The notes: generated by a model not told the origin, from the letters alone. Shown: positions 10,895 to 23,298, numbered from the stretch's first letter. The stretch: DNA of 64,000 bases from Auricularia sp. M13 (GCA_037042915.1 CM073198.1:1116001-1180000), one strand, 5' to 3'. Numbers and translations: made by a program.

Positions 10895-13800
10895 ATGTCC
10901 AGCTTCTCAGTATTCGAATCATCGTCAGATCGTACGGACGCCGCGCGACGTGCGAACGCTCGGCTTAGGAAACAAAACGAACGAATCCGTCGTCGCGAAC
11001 AGCTTACTCCGGATGCCGCCCGTGACGCCGAACAAAATCGTGCCCAAGCGCGCGCCCGTATGCATGATATTCGCACGCGTCGTTCTACGCGTGAAGATCA
11101 TGAATATTTCAGTGCGTCTACTGCCTTGCAGCCTCAGTTTGCAACGTTTCGTCTGGAACCCACCCTTGCATCATCGCGCGTTGGAACGCGCGACGATATG
11201 GACTGTGATCCTGGTCTGGTCGCTGGGCCCTTGCATGTCGCGGACGCTCCGGTCGCTGGTCCCTCATGTATAATGGACGATTTGGTCGCCGGTCCCTCGC
11301 ATATTATGGACAATCCAGTCTCTGGTCCCTCCCGGCTTACGGACGACCTGGCTACCGCTTCGTTTGCTGCTGAGACTTTAATCGCCGCGCCGCCAGCCGT
11401 ACCTCCCACTGCTACCGCTGCACGTGAAACGACTGTGTCAGCCTCGGGGCAATTGGTCGCAGGCCTGTCGTTGTCCGTGGATAGGTCTGGGACAGGCATT
11501 CGTTTCCAGGATCTTCCCATCGCTCTATTGTCCGCTAACGACCTTCGGATTGCGCTCGTGTCACATCGTGTCGCCGGCAGCGAACATAAAGTGGAATCTT
11601 TGCGACGGCTCGCTACGTATCACAAGTGTACCGCGTCGTGCCGGTCTATTACCTTCGCGCTGCAGCATTCTGTGGATCGTCTTCAGGTGGACAGTCCAGA
11701 AGTGTGTCGAGAGCGGTTCGAGCAACTCTTGAAAGCTCGCATACTTTCTAAGTTTCCACCCACGGTGTCTTCTGACGCGAAGGATGATATTGTGCGTCGA
11801 TGGTTGGACCGCATGAGCGATGCGCGCTTTCGGAAGTAATCTGCGCTGTTTGCTCTGAAATCGTCAACGGGTCTCTGTGCGAGATGAGATCGCTCACCGA
11901 CGAACACTTGGCTGTTTTGAGTAATCCTGACCTGCAGGATGAAATTTTCCCTCCCGGCTATGATCGTGACTTGTATTGCAATGCGATACTAGATTGTCGA
12001 GGCCTTGTCCACAATGAGACGCGTGATGCGCGCGTGTGCCATAGTTGCTGGTCCAGGTTATCTGTCTTGAAGTTGCCGCCATTGTCTCTGGCGAATGACA
12101 ACTACGACGGTACAGATTGCTTACCGGCCCATGTACGCCGCCTGTTCTTGTGTGCTACGCCCGTCGAGCTGTCGTTAATAGCACGTTATCGAGTTAAATG
12201 CACCATATACAAGTTCTCTCGTAAGAAGGGTTCGCCGCAATACGGCTCGTCCGATCTAACGTCGCAGAAGTACTCGCAAGGGAATGTTATCACGATGACG
12301 AATGGAAACACGCGCCTGCTCAGCGTTTTACCCCTTCGCCCGACGATTTGCGCGATACGTTGGCCGTCATTTTTGTCGGTTCCGCCATGCCGTCTCCTGA
12401 AGAAATACAGAAGATGACACCTCTCTTGGTCCGCCGGCATGTCGTCGTCACCTTGCTGAATTGGTTAAAGGCCCACAATCCCTACTATTCGGATATCATG
12501 ATAAGTTATGAGAACTTAGATGCGCTTCTGAACGAAGTTAAGGACGGCGTGCCGACTTGCTTAGATGTCCAGCTTGTTCGCTCCGAGGCTACGGAGGTCC
12601 CCAGCTCCAGTTATGTTCCTACTGAGACTGCAGACGTGAATGAAGAGCAGGACGTTGCTCTCGCGGTGAACGGAGTTATCGGGGCGTCTATGGAAGGGAT
12701 GCCATTACGGGATATAAAGATCATGGCAATGAAGCACTGGAAATCGGGTGGCGCTGCCTATGCTATTCCTCACGGTTCCACGCCCGTGTCTGAATGGAGG
12801 AACCCGTCTTTATTCCCGTGTATGTTCCCTCATTTGTTTCCCTGGGGACTTGGCGGTATTGATGACGGTCGGCGACGCGAGCCGGTTTGGCTGGAGTCGT
12901 TGGTGCGCCACTATTTAAACCACGCCAATCGTGTATTCCAGACGGACCAGACTTTCATGTTTGTAGCCATGAACATCATTCAGAAGTTGGTGGTATACAA
13001 ATCTTCGCGTTGGCGTGTCAAGCGTTCCTCGCAGGACAGAGTTCTTGCCTACTTATCCAGTGCAGAAACTTCGGCTTGCGAGGCCCTGCGCATTCGCAGC
13101 TCGCAGAATCCTTATGCACGTGCCGTGCCTGAGACAGATGAAGAGCGTGCTATCGCCAGTCTTGCGCGAGAAGTAAAGATGGTCCAGCTACCCATACCGG
13201 GGAGCGAGTCGTCAAAGCTAAGCATGCGAAATCAGATACGTTCTTTATGCGCGTATTTGGGCATGCCCACATTTTTTTTCACGCTGAATCCGGCCGACGT
13301 ATATCATCCGTTGTTTTGCAAGTTTGCGGGTGTTGAGGTTAGTTTAGACGAGCGTGTTCCCGCCTCTTTACCGTCTCATCATGAACACGAGGTGCTAGTT
13401 GCCCGTAACCCCGTAGCAGGAGCAAAATTCTTTCACGCCATGATGACCTGCTTTATCGAAGTCATTCTCGGGGCGGATAGCCCTGACCGCTTCGGTATAT
13501 TCGGACCGCTCAGGGCTTATTATGGTACAATAGAAGCGCAGGGCCGCGGATCCTTGCACTGCCACATGTTTATCTGGATAGACGGCGGCTTGTCTCCAAA
13601 ACAGTTGCGTGATAAGATGCGGTCCGATGCGGATTTCAAATCTCAACTGTTTGATTACCTTGACGACAGTGTGCATACCTCCCTCCCGAGTAACACGGGT
13701 GTTGTTGCCCCTGAGGACGCTGTTTTCGTCATACGTGATCCGGACGAGGTTCATCCTTGTACGATGAGATGTCCCCACCCGGATGAAGCGGATTTCGAGG

Positions 13801-16800
13801 ACGAATTTGCTCGTCAACTCGAGCGCTTAGTGTATGATTGTCATTTCCATGCCCATACGGATACATGCTGGAAGAACCTCCGTTCTGGTGAACCGCGTGA
13901 TGACGTACATTGTCGCATGAGAATGGATGGTTCAACGCGCTGCAACAGAGCTCGACGCTGAGACTGGTTCCATTCTTCACCGTCGATGGCATCCTTGGGT
14001 TAATCAGCATAATCGTACGGTTACAGCTTGCACAAGGTGTAATTCTGATTGTAAGTTCATCGGTTCGGGTCCCGGTGCGCAGGCGTTGATACACTATGCT
14101 ACGGATTATATCACCAAGAACAATCTTCCCACGCACACAGTTTTTGCGGCTCTGCAACGTGTACTGGAGACCATCCAGGCTGCCGAGGGGGGGATCGACG
14201 GCGACGCTGCGTTGGATAATACCGAGCGTGATGTTGCTCGAGCAGGCATCGAACGTTCTAGAAAGTTCCTCAATAGGGCTTGTAACGCGCTGATGTCTGA
14301 GATGGAGTTGAGTGGACAGCAGAGCGCACTTTACTTGTTGGCCACGAATGCCTTTGATCACTACTCGTCGCATTCCTTCCAGACTCTGTACTGGGGAAGT
14401 TTTCATGCGTGGGTCAAGAGGCAAGAATCGTCCGAAGGGTTGTCCTCCCTAGATCATGCTCGGGATGACGAACCTGATCTTTGCGACGACGTGGAAGACG
14501 ACGTTATGATAGATATGGCGCCTCACCGTCGCAAGGTCCAGGTTTCGAGTCAGGTTGATGATTACGTGTATCGCGCACATGGGTACGCGGATGTCCCGCT
14601 GTATTGGTTCGTTAACACCTTGAACAAGATGCCCGTTGACCGTGAGAAGGTTCGTCTAGGGAAGAGAGCGCGAAAGACCTCGCGAACCAGCCCGAGAGCG
14701 TATTTCCTCGATCAGCATCCACAGCATGAGACACATCTGCTTTGCGTTCGTGAGAAACCCGTCGTGCCAGTGGTGTTGGGACCGACGTTACCGCGTGGTG
14801 ATCGCGCTGATGAGTACGAAGCTTATTGCAGAGCCATGCTTATATTATTTAAACCTTGGAGATCTCTGGCTGACCTACGCGGACCGAGCGAGTCTTGGTC
14901 GACGGCATTTGAGAAATATCGCTTTCATTCGCGCTCGGTAGAAATCATGTCCAATCTGGCCGCGATGTTTGAATGCAAAGACGCGCGCGACGCGTACACT
15001 GAGATGCGTAAACGCGGTGCTATTCGTCATGATTTAATTAGTGAACACCAGGTCATGAGATCCATAGCTCAGATGAACAATCGAGATCAGGCCGATGAGA
15101 CGCACTGGGACTGGCTGCACGCTTCGATGCCTGCTGTGGCCGAGGAGCTGGCTCGACAGCGAGCATCTGACGATGATTCTCCCAAGAATCCGTCTGCGGT
15201 AATGGCCCAGTCCTTCAACTCTATCAGTGCACAGCGGGCGGTAGCGAAAGCTTTTAAATCCAGTGTATTTGACGTCCCTTCGTCTGGCGCATCGCATGAT
15301 TTTGCGGCCTTGGCCACCGCGGAGGCCGACGCTCATCACAGGAAGCTAGCGAGAGTTACTGAGAACTTTCGAAGGGCGCAGCGAGTAGACTTGTCGGCGT
15401 CGGAGGACGCTCCGTCCGGGATCGATGACCGCGTTGCTAGTTCCGAAATGCCAGAACGCGATGTGCATCTCTTGTACGACGGTCCTCGGAACGACGGAGA
15501 GTCAATTCGACCCCTCTTTTACCAGGCTGACCATCCGGCTTACCGCGATCCCGACGTCGTCAAAGGCGTGATTCGCGACTTTCGCTTGAATCGCGAGCAG
15601 TCTGCGGCAGTTGGAACGGTGGCGGAGCATTTGATCTCCGGAGATCCTGAGCAGTTGCTCATGTTAGTTACTGGCGCAGGTGGTACTGGTAAAAGTTACG
15701 TCATACGAGGCATCGAAGAGTTCTTCGCGCGCGTTGGTGCGCGACGACGTCTGCGGAAAGGGGGCCCTACGGGTTGTTCAGCGTATCTGATCAGTGCAGA
15801 AACTTTACATTACATGCTTCGCTTGCATTTCAACACCAAGAACAGCTTGAACGCACTCTCCGAGTTGCAGTCTGAATGGGCTGGAGTGAAGTATCTCATC
15901 ATAGACGAGGTGTCTATGATTGGAGCGAAGCTCTTGTCCCGCATTAGCGAAAGGCTAGGTCAGATCACAGGCTCGGACGAACCTTTCGGAGGCCTGAATG
16001 TAATTTTCCTGGGAGACGTTCGTCAATTGCCCCCCGTGCTGGATAATCATCTGTGGTTGGAGAAAGCAGCACTCACCGATTCATATACTCGTACGGCTGC
16101 CCCGAAGAAAAGTGGACAGTTGAAGGCGCATGGCCAGGGCTTGTGGTCGTTCGTAGACCGTGTTGTGACGTTGACGGAGAATTTTCGTCATAGATTAGAT
16201 CCGCGGTATGGAGCTCTAGTGCAGCGTCGGCGACGGCAACGCAACCACTGGGGATGTCGAAGTGTTGTGCAGCCGGTTGATGTCCCGTTGTGTGCTCGGT
16301 CCTGAGTTTCAAGACGCGCCCTTGATTACGGCTGACAAAGCTGTACGCGATGAGTGGAATATGGAGGCCACGCGTAGGCATGCCGCGAGGACGGGCCAGG
16401 TTTTGCATCAATACGTCGCGCGAGATACTATGCTCGGTCAAGCCGTGAGTCGCCGATTGGAGCTTGCTCTGCGTACCGTAAGCTCTTCCGTGACGAAGGA
16501 CAGATTGGGATCCATCCCTTTGTGTAAGGGCATGAAAGTTATGATCTTGGATAACATTGTTACAACGTCTGGGGTCGTAAATGGTGCAGAGGGTGAGCTC
16601 GTGGATGTGACATACGACTTGAGTGAACACGGAGATCGCGTCGCTCTATGTGCGATGGTCCGTATCGCTGGCTGTAGTCTTTCCTATCCAGGTTACGAGC
16701 CCGGCGTGGTACCAATATTTCCGCAGAAACGGTATTTCAAAGTTGGGCGCGATGGTCAAGGTGTGACGCGAACTCAGCTACCCTTGATCCCAGCATACGC

Positions 16801-17074
16801 ATTCACGGATTACAAAAGTCAAGGACGTACGATGCAGTACGCCATTCTTGACCTGCAGAGCACAGCCCGATGCATCCAATCTACGTATGTTATGTTGTCG
16901 CGTGTCGTTAAGTTGTCCAACATGGCTATACTGCGTGCATTTCCTGCGCAGCATATCCGTCGGTCACAGACACCAAGTACGCAGCGTGAGATGGCGCGTT
17001 TACATGCATTGACCATCCGCACCATGAAGAGGTGGATCGCGTCTGATTTCTATAACTTGATGGTCGCGCTTTAG
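10895..17074 (+). mobile_element. Helitron Rep-helicase gene, right-arm copy
   Basis: Helitrons are rolling-circle DNA transposons encoding an HUH nickase fused to a Pif1-type helicase. In order: a basic, arginine-rich N-terminus (10895-11110); four degenerate repeats around AGPS (11213-11350); a HKCTASC segment (about 11620); a CAVCS...CHSCW zinc-binding region with the DUF6570-like block (11842-12400); the Helitron N-terminal domain (12700-13550); the HUH motif in SLHCHMFIWI (13550-13580); the paired tyrosines in YATDYITK (about 14095); and the helicase (15570-17074). The helicase has Walker A GAGGTGKSY (about 15670), Walker B LIIDEVSMI (about 15895), LGDVRQLPPV (16006) and YVMLSRV (about 16880). 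The ATG at 10895 (MSSFSVFE) was preferred to an upstream in-frame one at 10826. The frame is interrupted at a G run near 11833, a G run near 12330, and CG-dinucleotide losses near 13940 and 16225. At the last three sites the left arm is open. Confidence 0.9.
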
Positions 17075-17359
17075 CAGATCACTTTGTACCGACGTTGTGT
17101 CTGCAAAGACGTATGTATAGTGGAGGAGATAGTTATAGTACAGACGGCGCGCAGCCACCGTCGACACGTTCGATACAAGAAGATAAGGGAGGGAATGTTC
17201 GTTCGTCGTAAGCCGAGATGTTTAATCGCGATATTGTCCGCGATACAGGATGTACGGAATGTTCAAGTGGAAGGCGACGAACGGAGTCCTTTAAGCCAAG
17301 TGACCTCGTCTACCTCCTCTTCTGCATCGCGCGTTAGTATACTGCATCGGCTGCTGACT

Positions 17360-18345
17360 TCAACGCGCACCATCGTGCTTGTGCGGGCAGCCAATGACCT
17401 TGCAGGTCGCCCCGACGCGCCAGCGCAGCTCGTGCCCGAACTCGGGCGGGCTGCCCGTCTCCGCGTAGTCCAGGGGCAGGACGCAAATGCGATCCGTCTT
17501 GTGAATGGTCCACCAGTCCGACAAGCATTTAGTGCCGAAATCGCCGTAGATGGTCGTGTCGAAGTGTTGAATGCCGCGCCTGTCGTACTTGGTCAATGCC
17601 GTGTCGTTGACGCTGCGATAACCGTCCATGGCCAGACCGTTGAAGAGCGCGATCTGCGTCGTCGTAAGCATCATTGCCCACGGCTCGACAAGAGAGGCGT
17701 CCATACGTTTCGCGAGTAAGATGGGGGAACGAGATCACAAAGAAGCGCGCCGTTAGGGACGTTGAGTCCCGCCGAAGTCCACCCGTCCAGCACCGCGTGC
17801 ATTGCCATGGGCGTGACGCTCTCGATTATGTGGATGCGGCGCCCGTTGAGCTCCATGCAAGTAATAGAGCGAGTGTCCATGCGCTGCGGCAGGTGCGCGT
17901 ACACGCCGGGAAGCGGCGCCCCCGCGATGAACGGCATGACTTTGGCGCCCCAACCGACGAATAGGTTGATGAAAAACTATGAACGGTCAATGCTGCGTCA
18001 ACTTGCAAGCCGCGCGCGATGCGTACCTGGTGGAGGCCCAATGGCGTGAAGATGTCAAGACTGTTCGCGCGTTCCTTCATGGCTTGGACGACGTCTAGAC
18101 CTTCTCCGCCGGCGATGACGGAGTGGGTGAGGTCCATGAACTCGCGGACGATCTTGGCGCGGTCCATGGTGCCGACGTAGTTGGTGACCAGCAGGAGCAG
18201 ACGAAGACGAAGCTCCATAGGGACCATGCGCTTGAGACCCTTGCTAACGGCACGGAGGGTGGCGAGCTCGCTGAAGTTGAGCTTGGATATGATGTGCAAC
18301 CAGACGTCGTCACAGATACGGCCATTATTGGCGCTGGCGGCGAGG
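17360..18345 (-). pseudogene. F-box-like gene, right-arm copy
   Basis: This mirrors the gene at 3150-4139. The C-terminal end is open here (ETGSPPEFGHELRW then CKVIGCPHKHD, stop at 17360), while the left copy loses frame by one G. It has one more A than the left copy near 17710 in the CGAAACG run, and the frame there is off in both copies. The final CKVIGCPHKH could bind a metal, but only one Cys/His cluster is present. It converges on the Helitron stop at 17074. Confidence 0.55.
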
Positions 18346-19169
18346 TGTGAACGGTTATACGGGACGGCTGGCTAGTGTGTACATGAAGCGGCCGTAGTGG
18401 CTAAGGCGGTCTTCCTCCGATGCGGTGTCGACGGAAGAATGGAGACCGAATCTGTCAATCAGTCAATGCGAAGTCCGATATCGTGCGGGGCGCTACACAC
18501 GGCATGGCCACGTCCAATTCCATGGCTGTATCACCGGTGTGCTCGACGGTCGACATTGTACGGTGAGACAGGCAGCACCTCGATTGCGGGGGCAAAGAAT
18601 GGTCAGCTGGGTCGCCACCCTCCCCCAGCATTTTATCGTCCGAGATAGGCAGGTCCGAGACACGAGCGCATGCGTCCGCGGACATGCGCAGAACCCAGTT
18701 AGACAGATTAATTTACTTCCGAAGAAAACGCGGCGTAAACGGCGAGCGTTATGTCCGTCCGGATGGTAATTACGGCCGCACTATCCATGATGTTCGATGT
18801 ATTTCGACTGCAGAATCCATCGCATTCCATGGCGGCGTTCGACATATCTGCGTCATGCTTCGCAAGACGAAGCACGTGGGAATGATGCCATGAGCACGTT
18901 GCACTGCCACATGTTATCTTCCGTTATTTGCAGTCCGCAATTCTGAGATACTTGCCGCAGCCTTCCTCCGGATTGTCGTCGCTGAGCTAACTTAGACCAT
19001 GCGCGCGGTATTTAATCAGCGCGGGATGAGATCAGACGGCCGCCATTGAGGGGACGGTCGTCTGCACGGTACGTACCTGCCCTCGAGCTTAAGTGAAGTT
19101 CCGGCTGGCGGTCCAGACGTGCTCCATTTAGGCTAAAGGCCCTGAGCGCACGTTAACTGTTGCACCTTC
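18346..19169. other. Intergenic region between divergent genes, right arm
   Basis: This mirrors 2339-3149. No gene is seen. A TATA-like GTATTTAATC at about 19008 lies 160 bp upstream of the small gene at 19170. Confidence 0.4.
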
Positions 19170-19824
19170 ATGCCTCCCAATTTTACCACCCCCCGTTTGA
19201 ACGCTCACGCCCCCGCGGACGATTCGTCCGAGAGGCTTGGTCGTGCCCCATCGCCGCCGCCTTACGAGCGATATGCGCGCAGCACTTCTATTCCGTCGCC
19301 CGCGCGCATGGAGATGGCTCGTGAAATAATGAGGGTCTGCATTCAGCATCGTGCCCTCCGTATTTGCCGCTAACGCGTATGCACAGGATCGCGACTCCAC
19401 CCTGATAGTCAGACGGCACGTGGAAGCGATCTTCATTCCCGCGAACGGCAGCCCTCAGCAAGTTACGGTTGCTGTCGACTTTGTTCTCACGCATTCTCCT
19501 CCCTATGTGAGCGTGCTGGAGGAGCATATCACGCCGTTCCTACGTGGTCCCGTTCTTCACACCGACGTCATGGTCGAGCACGACGGTCATGAATTCGGAA
19601 TTCGCGCGTTCCGCGTCGCTGGGTCATCGACGTTACCTCTCAATCGCTCCATTCATCACGACGCACAACCCGCCGGGGCCTGGAGAGGTGACGTATTGGT
19701 ACTCGGGCGTGGACCCAGCTTCTTCTTTGTTAGCCTGCACATGCGACTGGCGTCCATTATCCAATGTGCTTTAGCCGACGCCAGAGACTGCAGTATTGCG
19801 CCGACGATGACTGTTCAGATGTAG
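19170..19824 (+). pseudogene. Unrecognised small gene, right-arm copy
   Basis: It begins ATG at 19170 with MPPNFTTPRLNAHAP and a Ser/Pro-rich stretch up to about 19330. It then continues from about 19340 in a second frame with RRHVEAIFIPANGSPQQVTV, HSPPYVSVLEEHITPF and DVMVEHDGHEFGI. After that, the most protein-like continuation (YLSIAPFITTHNPPGPGEV then CDWRPLSNVL) is in a third frame ending near 19774. No intron of normal length joins the first two. No family is recognised. The gene lies just upstream of, and in the same direction as, the family X gene. Confidence 0.35.
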
Positions 19825-20224
19825 CATGGACAGATTGTTTAACTTGTACTTGTATTTCTATGATACGCTCACGATGCTGATGAGGACTGTCGAATATGTA
19901 GCCGAATATACTCGTTTGTATTGTTTTTGCAGTCGGAGCTACCGGCCGTCGTCAAATTTCGCCAGCACCACCCGACTCCCAACTAAGATCCTCCTTCGTA
20001 ACGCACTGGTACATGTGGTCCCTAGATATGAAGACCGACGCACTCCCACTCGGCAGAGCGCATCTGATACTACGGCGCGGCTCGACTCCATGGAATTGGT
20101 TATCGCGGTGTTGCTGAAGTCGCCTTGGTCGAATAAGATTCCGTTCGTCAGCGATTCGAGGCCCGCGCCTCTTCTTGCTCCCAGCCATGGACGACGGGGC
20201 TCGTATCCTGCCACGTATTCCGTG

Positions 20225-21165
20225 ATGGACCACCATCGCTCGGCCGTACCGGGCTTCTCGACGCGCCCACAATACATGGCCTTTCCCCCTTTCAGCACGC
20301 TTGCTTGGAACGCCCTCGCCAAGCTTCTCCCAGTCGCGGGTGAACCAAAGGCTGCACAGTGGGTTAAGGACAACGCCGCGCTGAACGAGTGCGATTCATT
20401 CTTGCGTCTTGACCACGTTTCGCACTGATTGTTACTCAGGCGCATCCACTTCTTCCAACGGCACTCGGACGACGCCGCCTTTACATATTCGATGATGTGC
20501 CTCCCATCTACCCTTTCGCTCTTGACGCTGTCGCAACCCTCCGGCGCCGAATCCCTCGTCAGTATCCTCAGCGCTCCTATCCCCGACGTGTCTATGTGCG
20601 CAGCGGTTACCATCTGGATCGTCGCCGTCGTCGAGCGAGTGGTCCTTCTTCGTGACGACCAGGGCGAACTTACCAAGTGGACTGTCTATATACGCGCACT
20701 GGAGCGAAAGGTGCATGATTTTGCTGAGGAGCTGCGTCAACATTTCTCGGGCTCGCCGCTTGGTATGCATTTTGCTTCAGCCTCGCGCCTCGTTTCTGAC
20801 GCATACATAGCCGGGCCCGTTAATCGTAACCGACCTATACTGTGCTCGTCTCCTCGCAAAGTCGACGAGCAAGGTCGTCCGGTTGGTGTATGAAATGTTC
20901 GCCAATCCCGGAATTTTACTAAACCTATTTTACCCAGACGATTATGGCGAACTGTTGGGACGCCACCCACAAGCTTTCCTTCCCGCGCCGTGACATGCCT
21001 GCCATCCCGCCCGAGCATCTTGCCGAACGTGACCTCGTACTCGCTGAGCTATGGTTAGCACGTCATGGTCGAGAAGACAACGAGACGCACCTCGAGCAGT
21101 GTCACTATCACACTCGCTCTATGTGCGTTCTCGCGCGTGCTGGCCAGTATGCACTCGATGTATGA
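20225..21165 (+). CDS. Family X protein, right-arm copy
   Basis: Three exons: 20225-20388, from 20440, and 20938-21165. Intron 1 is 20389-20439 (51 nt, GT-AG, phase 2). Intron 2 ends at 20937 after a TTTTACTAAAC branch-like sequence; its donor is uncertain (20861 or 20882). The protein has about 270 residues: an N-terminal segment ending WVKDNAALNE, then RIHFFQRHSDDAAFTYSMM, a strand-rich VTIWIVAVVERVVLLRDDQG, a helical stretch, and a C-terminal ERDLVLAELWLARHG...TRSMCVLA block. It is homologous along its length to the genes at 25460, 27470, 28588 and 33911. No known family is recognised. The hydrophobic pattern is OB-fold-like, which is inference only. Confidence 0.65.
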
Positions 21166-21485
21166 ACATCCTTTTATCTCAGGCAAATTCCTGCGCTGCT
21201 TTTCTCCCCGTCCACAATGTTCCGGTTCATGTTGCCTGATCCCGGAGCCTCGATCGTGCCCGCCTGTACAACAAAGTTCGGCGCCCGCACGTATAAGGTC
21301 CATCCCGCTCTTTCTGTCTGTCCTCTTCGCGTGCTTTCTCCCCGAATCGTGAGGCATGCTGTCCGCCGCGCTCTCACCCCGAATGGGTGCAGCTTTACAC
21401 GCACATCACCCCGTTCAGCCGCAATCGACCCTCCGCCCCGTGTCGCGACCCTAGCTTTGACTTCGCGAAGTAAGCTGCCCAGGAT
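21166..21485. other. Intergenic region
   Basis: These 320 bp, mirrored at 25-345, lie between the family X gene and the next gene. An open frame on the plus strand here looks like chance because it has no conserved pattern. It probably holds the 3' end of one gene and the promoter of the next. Confidence 0.35.
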
Positions 21486-22262
21486 ATGTCTCAGTCGCCG
21501 TTATTGACGACCCCGTTCACTGTCAGGGTTTCCAATCGCGACCTTATTATCGATATTTGCACCCCGCAGAAGACCTCGACGACCATGACCCCTCGTTTCG
21601 CCGCGATGATCGTCGAACTACAAGTCCGCGTCTACGAGAAGATGAGGAAGTACTTCCCCGACCCCGGCGCCATCTTCGACGCTCTGAATTTCGCGAACGC
21701 TGGCGTTACGGGCTCCTGGTTGGTCGCGTTTATACTCGACCCCGTCGACTGGCACGCAAAGGACATGGATATTGCGTGCCCGTACGGTCTTCCCGGCATG
21801 GTACGCAATTCGTTACTTCATCCTGGCGGCATCTTTTGATACCGCATCGCGCAGGTTGTTGAGCAAGCCCTGCGCGTCGCTGGATACGTGATGATCAAGG
21901 AGTTCCACGGCAGCACCGCGCCCTACAAGGACTCCCCCATGCGCTGTATCGATCGCGTCACCGCGTGGTATAACCACCAGCTCAAGACCCAAGTCGACGT
22001 TCTGCATAGCAGCACGGATTACGCCATCGACGCTGTCAGCGGTTTCCATTCCACGCACGTCATGAACCTCCTCACGCCTACCCACCTCCTCGTCATGTTC
22101 CCCGACCTTACGTTCGCCTTCGAGTCGTATTCCCACTCCAACACGCCGAAGAAGATCATCAACAAGTACGAACGCCGCGGGTTCTCCTTCTACTTCTCGA
22201 ACTTGGACTTCACAGAGCCATGCCGCACCAGCTGCCCGTCTCTCTTACGCGCAGCGTCGTGA
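21486..22262 (+). CDS. Nucleotidyltransferase-like hypothetical protein
   Basis: Two exons, 21486-21800 and 21855-22262, are separated by a clean 54-nt GT-AG intron and encode 240 residues. The motif TGSWLVAFILDPVDW followed by KDMDIACPYG has the GS-then-DxD pattern of nucleotidyltransferase-fold proteins. Later come QVDVLHSSTDYAIDAV and FHSTHVMNLL, a pattern I associate with a large family of mushroom hypothetical proteins. A transferase activity is inferred from this pattern only. The first eight codons lie within the palindrome and are mirrored at base 24 down to 1. The related C-terminal block of the F-box gene (17360-18345) suggests both belong to one expanded family. Confidence 0.75.
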
Positions 22263-22503
22263 AGCCGAAGACGTGCTTGTCGGCTCCACTCGACGTCCCT
22301 TACGCGCGTTTCTCCCTCGCCGGCTGTACCGCCCTTCAAGTATTGGACCGCGCCCTTCGAGTGTGGCAACGTGGAATGTGACCATAGTTTCTATGTGCGT
22401 AGGCCTTCGTGCTCGTTAGTGACCGGTTATGCTGACGGTATCGGGCCTAGTGCAAGTTGGGTGGCTTGGACGTTGCCCCTTGAGCTTGATTGAATTCCTT
22501 GCC
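22263..22503. other. Intergenic region
   Basis: A spacer between two genes on the same strand. No gene is seen. Confidence 0.3.
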
Positions 22504-22515
22504 CTGTATATAGGC
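22504..22515 (+). promoter_or_regulatory. TATA-like core promoter
   Basis: CTGTATATAGGC lies about 32-43 bp upstream of the ATG at 22547. The spacing implies a very short 5' leader. Confidence 0.4.
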
Positions 22516-22546
22516 TCGGGTCCTTGTGTCGCTTAGCTCGAGAATA

Positions 22547-23201
22547 ATGAACGCGCCCTCCCTTACTCTCCCAGTGTTGTTCGCGAGCGCTACCATGGAC
22601 GACGATAGAGTCCTTACCGTGGAGCGCGAAATCACGCACCGCAAGCCCGTAAGAGCGCATTCAACATTTCTTTTTCCGTTCGCCTTTATCTCATCCACGC
22701 CAGGCCTATCCCGCGCTGTACCGCGCATTCTTCGTCGGCGCCGGTTGCACTCAGCTCCACGCCGTTTCACTCGCGGTCGACTTCGACGTGGTCGGCCGCA
22801 TCGAGTTGCGCCATCTCATGGTCAACCACTGGATGACCCCAACCACGTCTCACGACAGGGACCGTATTTGCTACGGCACGTGGCAGAGGCGCACTTACGC
22901 TCTAGAACCCGACGTGGCTGGCAGATATGCGACACGTTGCGCTTTCACTGTCTTTACTCAGCCCCAAGACGGAGACCGGGCGCTGAACACCTTTCTTTCG
23001 ACTGCATCGAACGGAGACTGCACCTGGAAGGGCGACGTTCTCGTCGTGAAGCACTGTGGCGCGGACCATACAAGCTCCGTCACTCACGTCTGCAACTCTG
23101 ACTCTGATCTTGTACGCGATCTACTGGTCACGTACGTTCGCAAGCCGTGACCATTCGCCATCGTACTGATAGATTCGCTTTGCAGCGTCCTGCGCCAGTA
23201 G
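22547..23201 (+). CDS. Unrecognised protein, three exons
   Basis: Exons 22547-22648, 22704-23131 and 23186-23201 use GT-AG introns of 55 and 54 nt and give an in-frame 181-residue protein. The second exon contains FFVGAGCTQLHAVSLAVDF, RIELRHLMVNHWMTP and TYALEPDVAGRYATRC. The last exon adds only five codons. There is no signal peptide, membrane segment or known catalytic motif. The pattern looks like alternating strands and short helices. No family is recognised. Confidence 0.7.
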
Positions 23202-23298
23202 CTAACGCGAAGTTCATGCATGTACAGTATATTGGCTCGTTTGCTCGTTGTACGCGCGTTGTAATGTCCATATTAGCAGTCCCAATCGTACTATCGAC

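Larger units (their letters stand above)
10809..21509. repeat. Right arm of giant inverted repeat
   Basis: This arm is the reverse complement of 1-10692. The near-perfect core starts at 10823 (GGAATGTTCCC). The arm's end at 21509 is only the point that pairs with base 1, not a true boundary. The summed coordinates of paired bases drift from 21503 near the centre to 21510 at the outer end, so the net length difference is only about 7 bp over 10.7 kb. Confidence 0.95.

Noticed and set aside
17075-17330. Helitron 3' terminus with hairpin and CTRR
   Set aside because: No GC-rich hairpin followed closely by CTRR could be seen after the helicase stop, so no boundary was called.
1-21509. RIP-type (C-to-T) mutation as the cause of arm differences
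   Set aside because: Only a few transitions are seen and most differences are length changes, so there is no strand-wide C-to-T bias.
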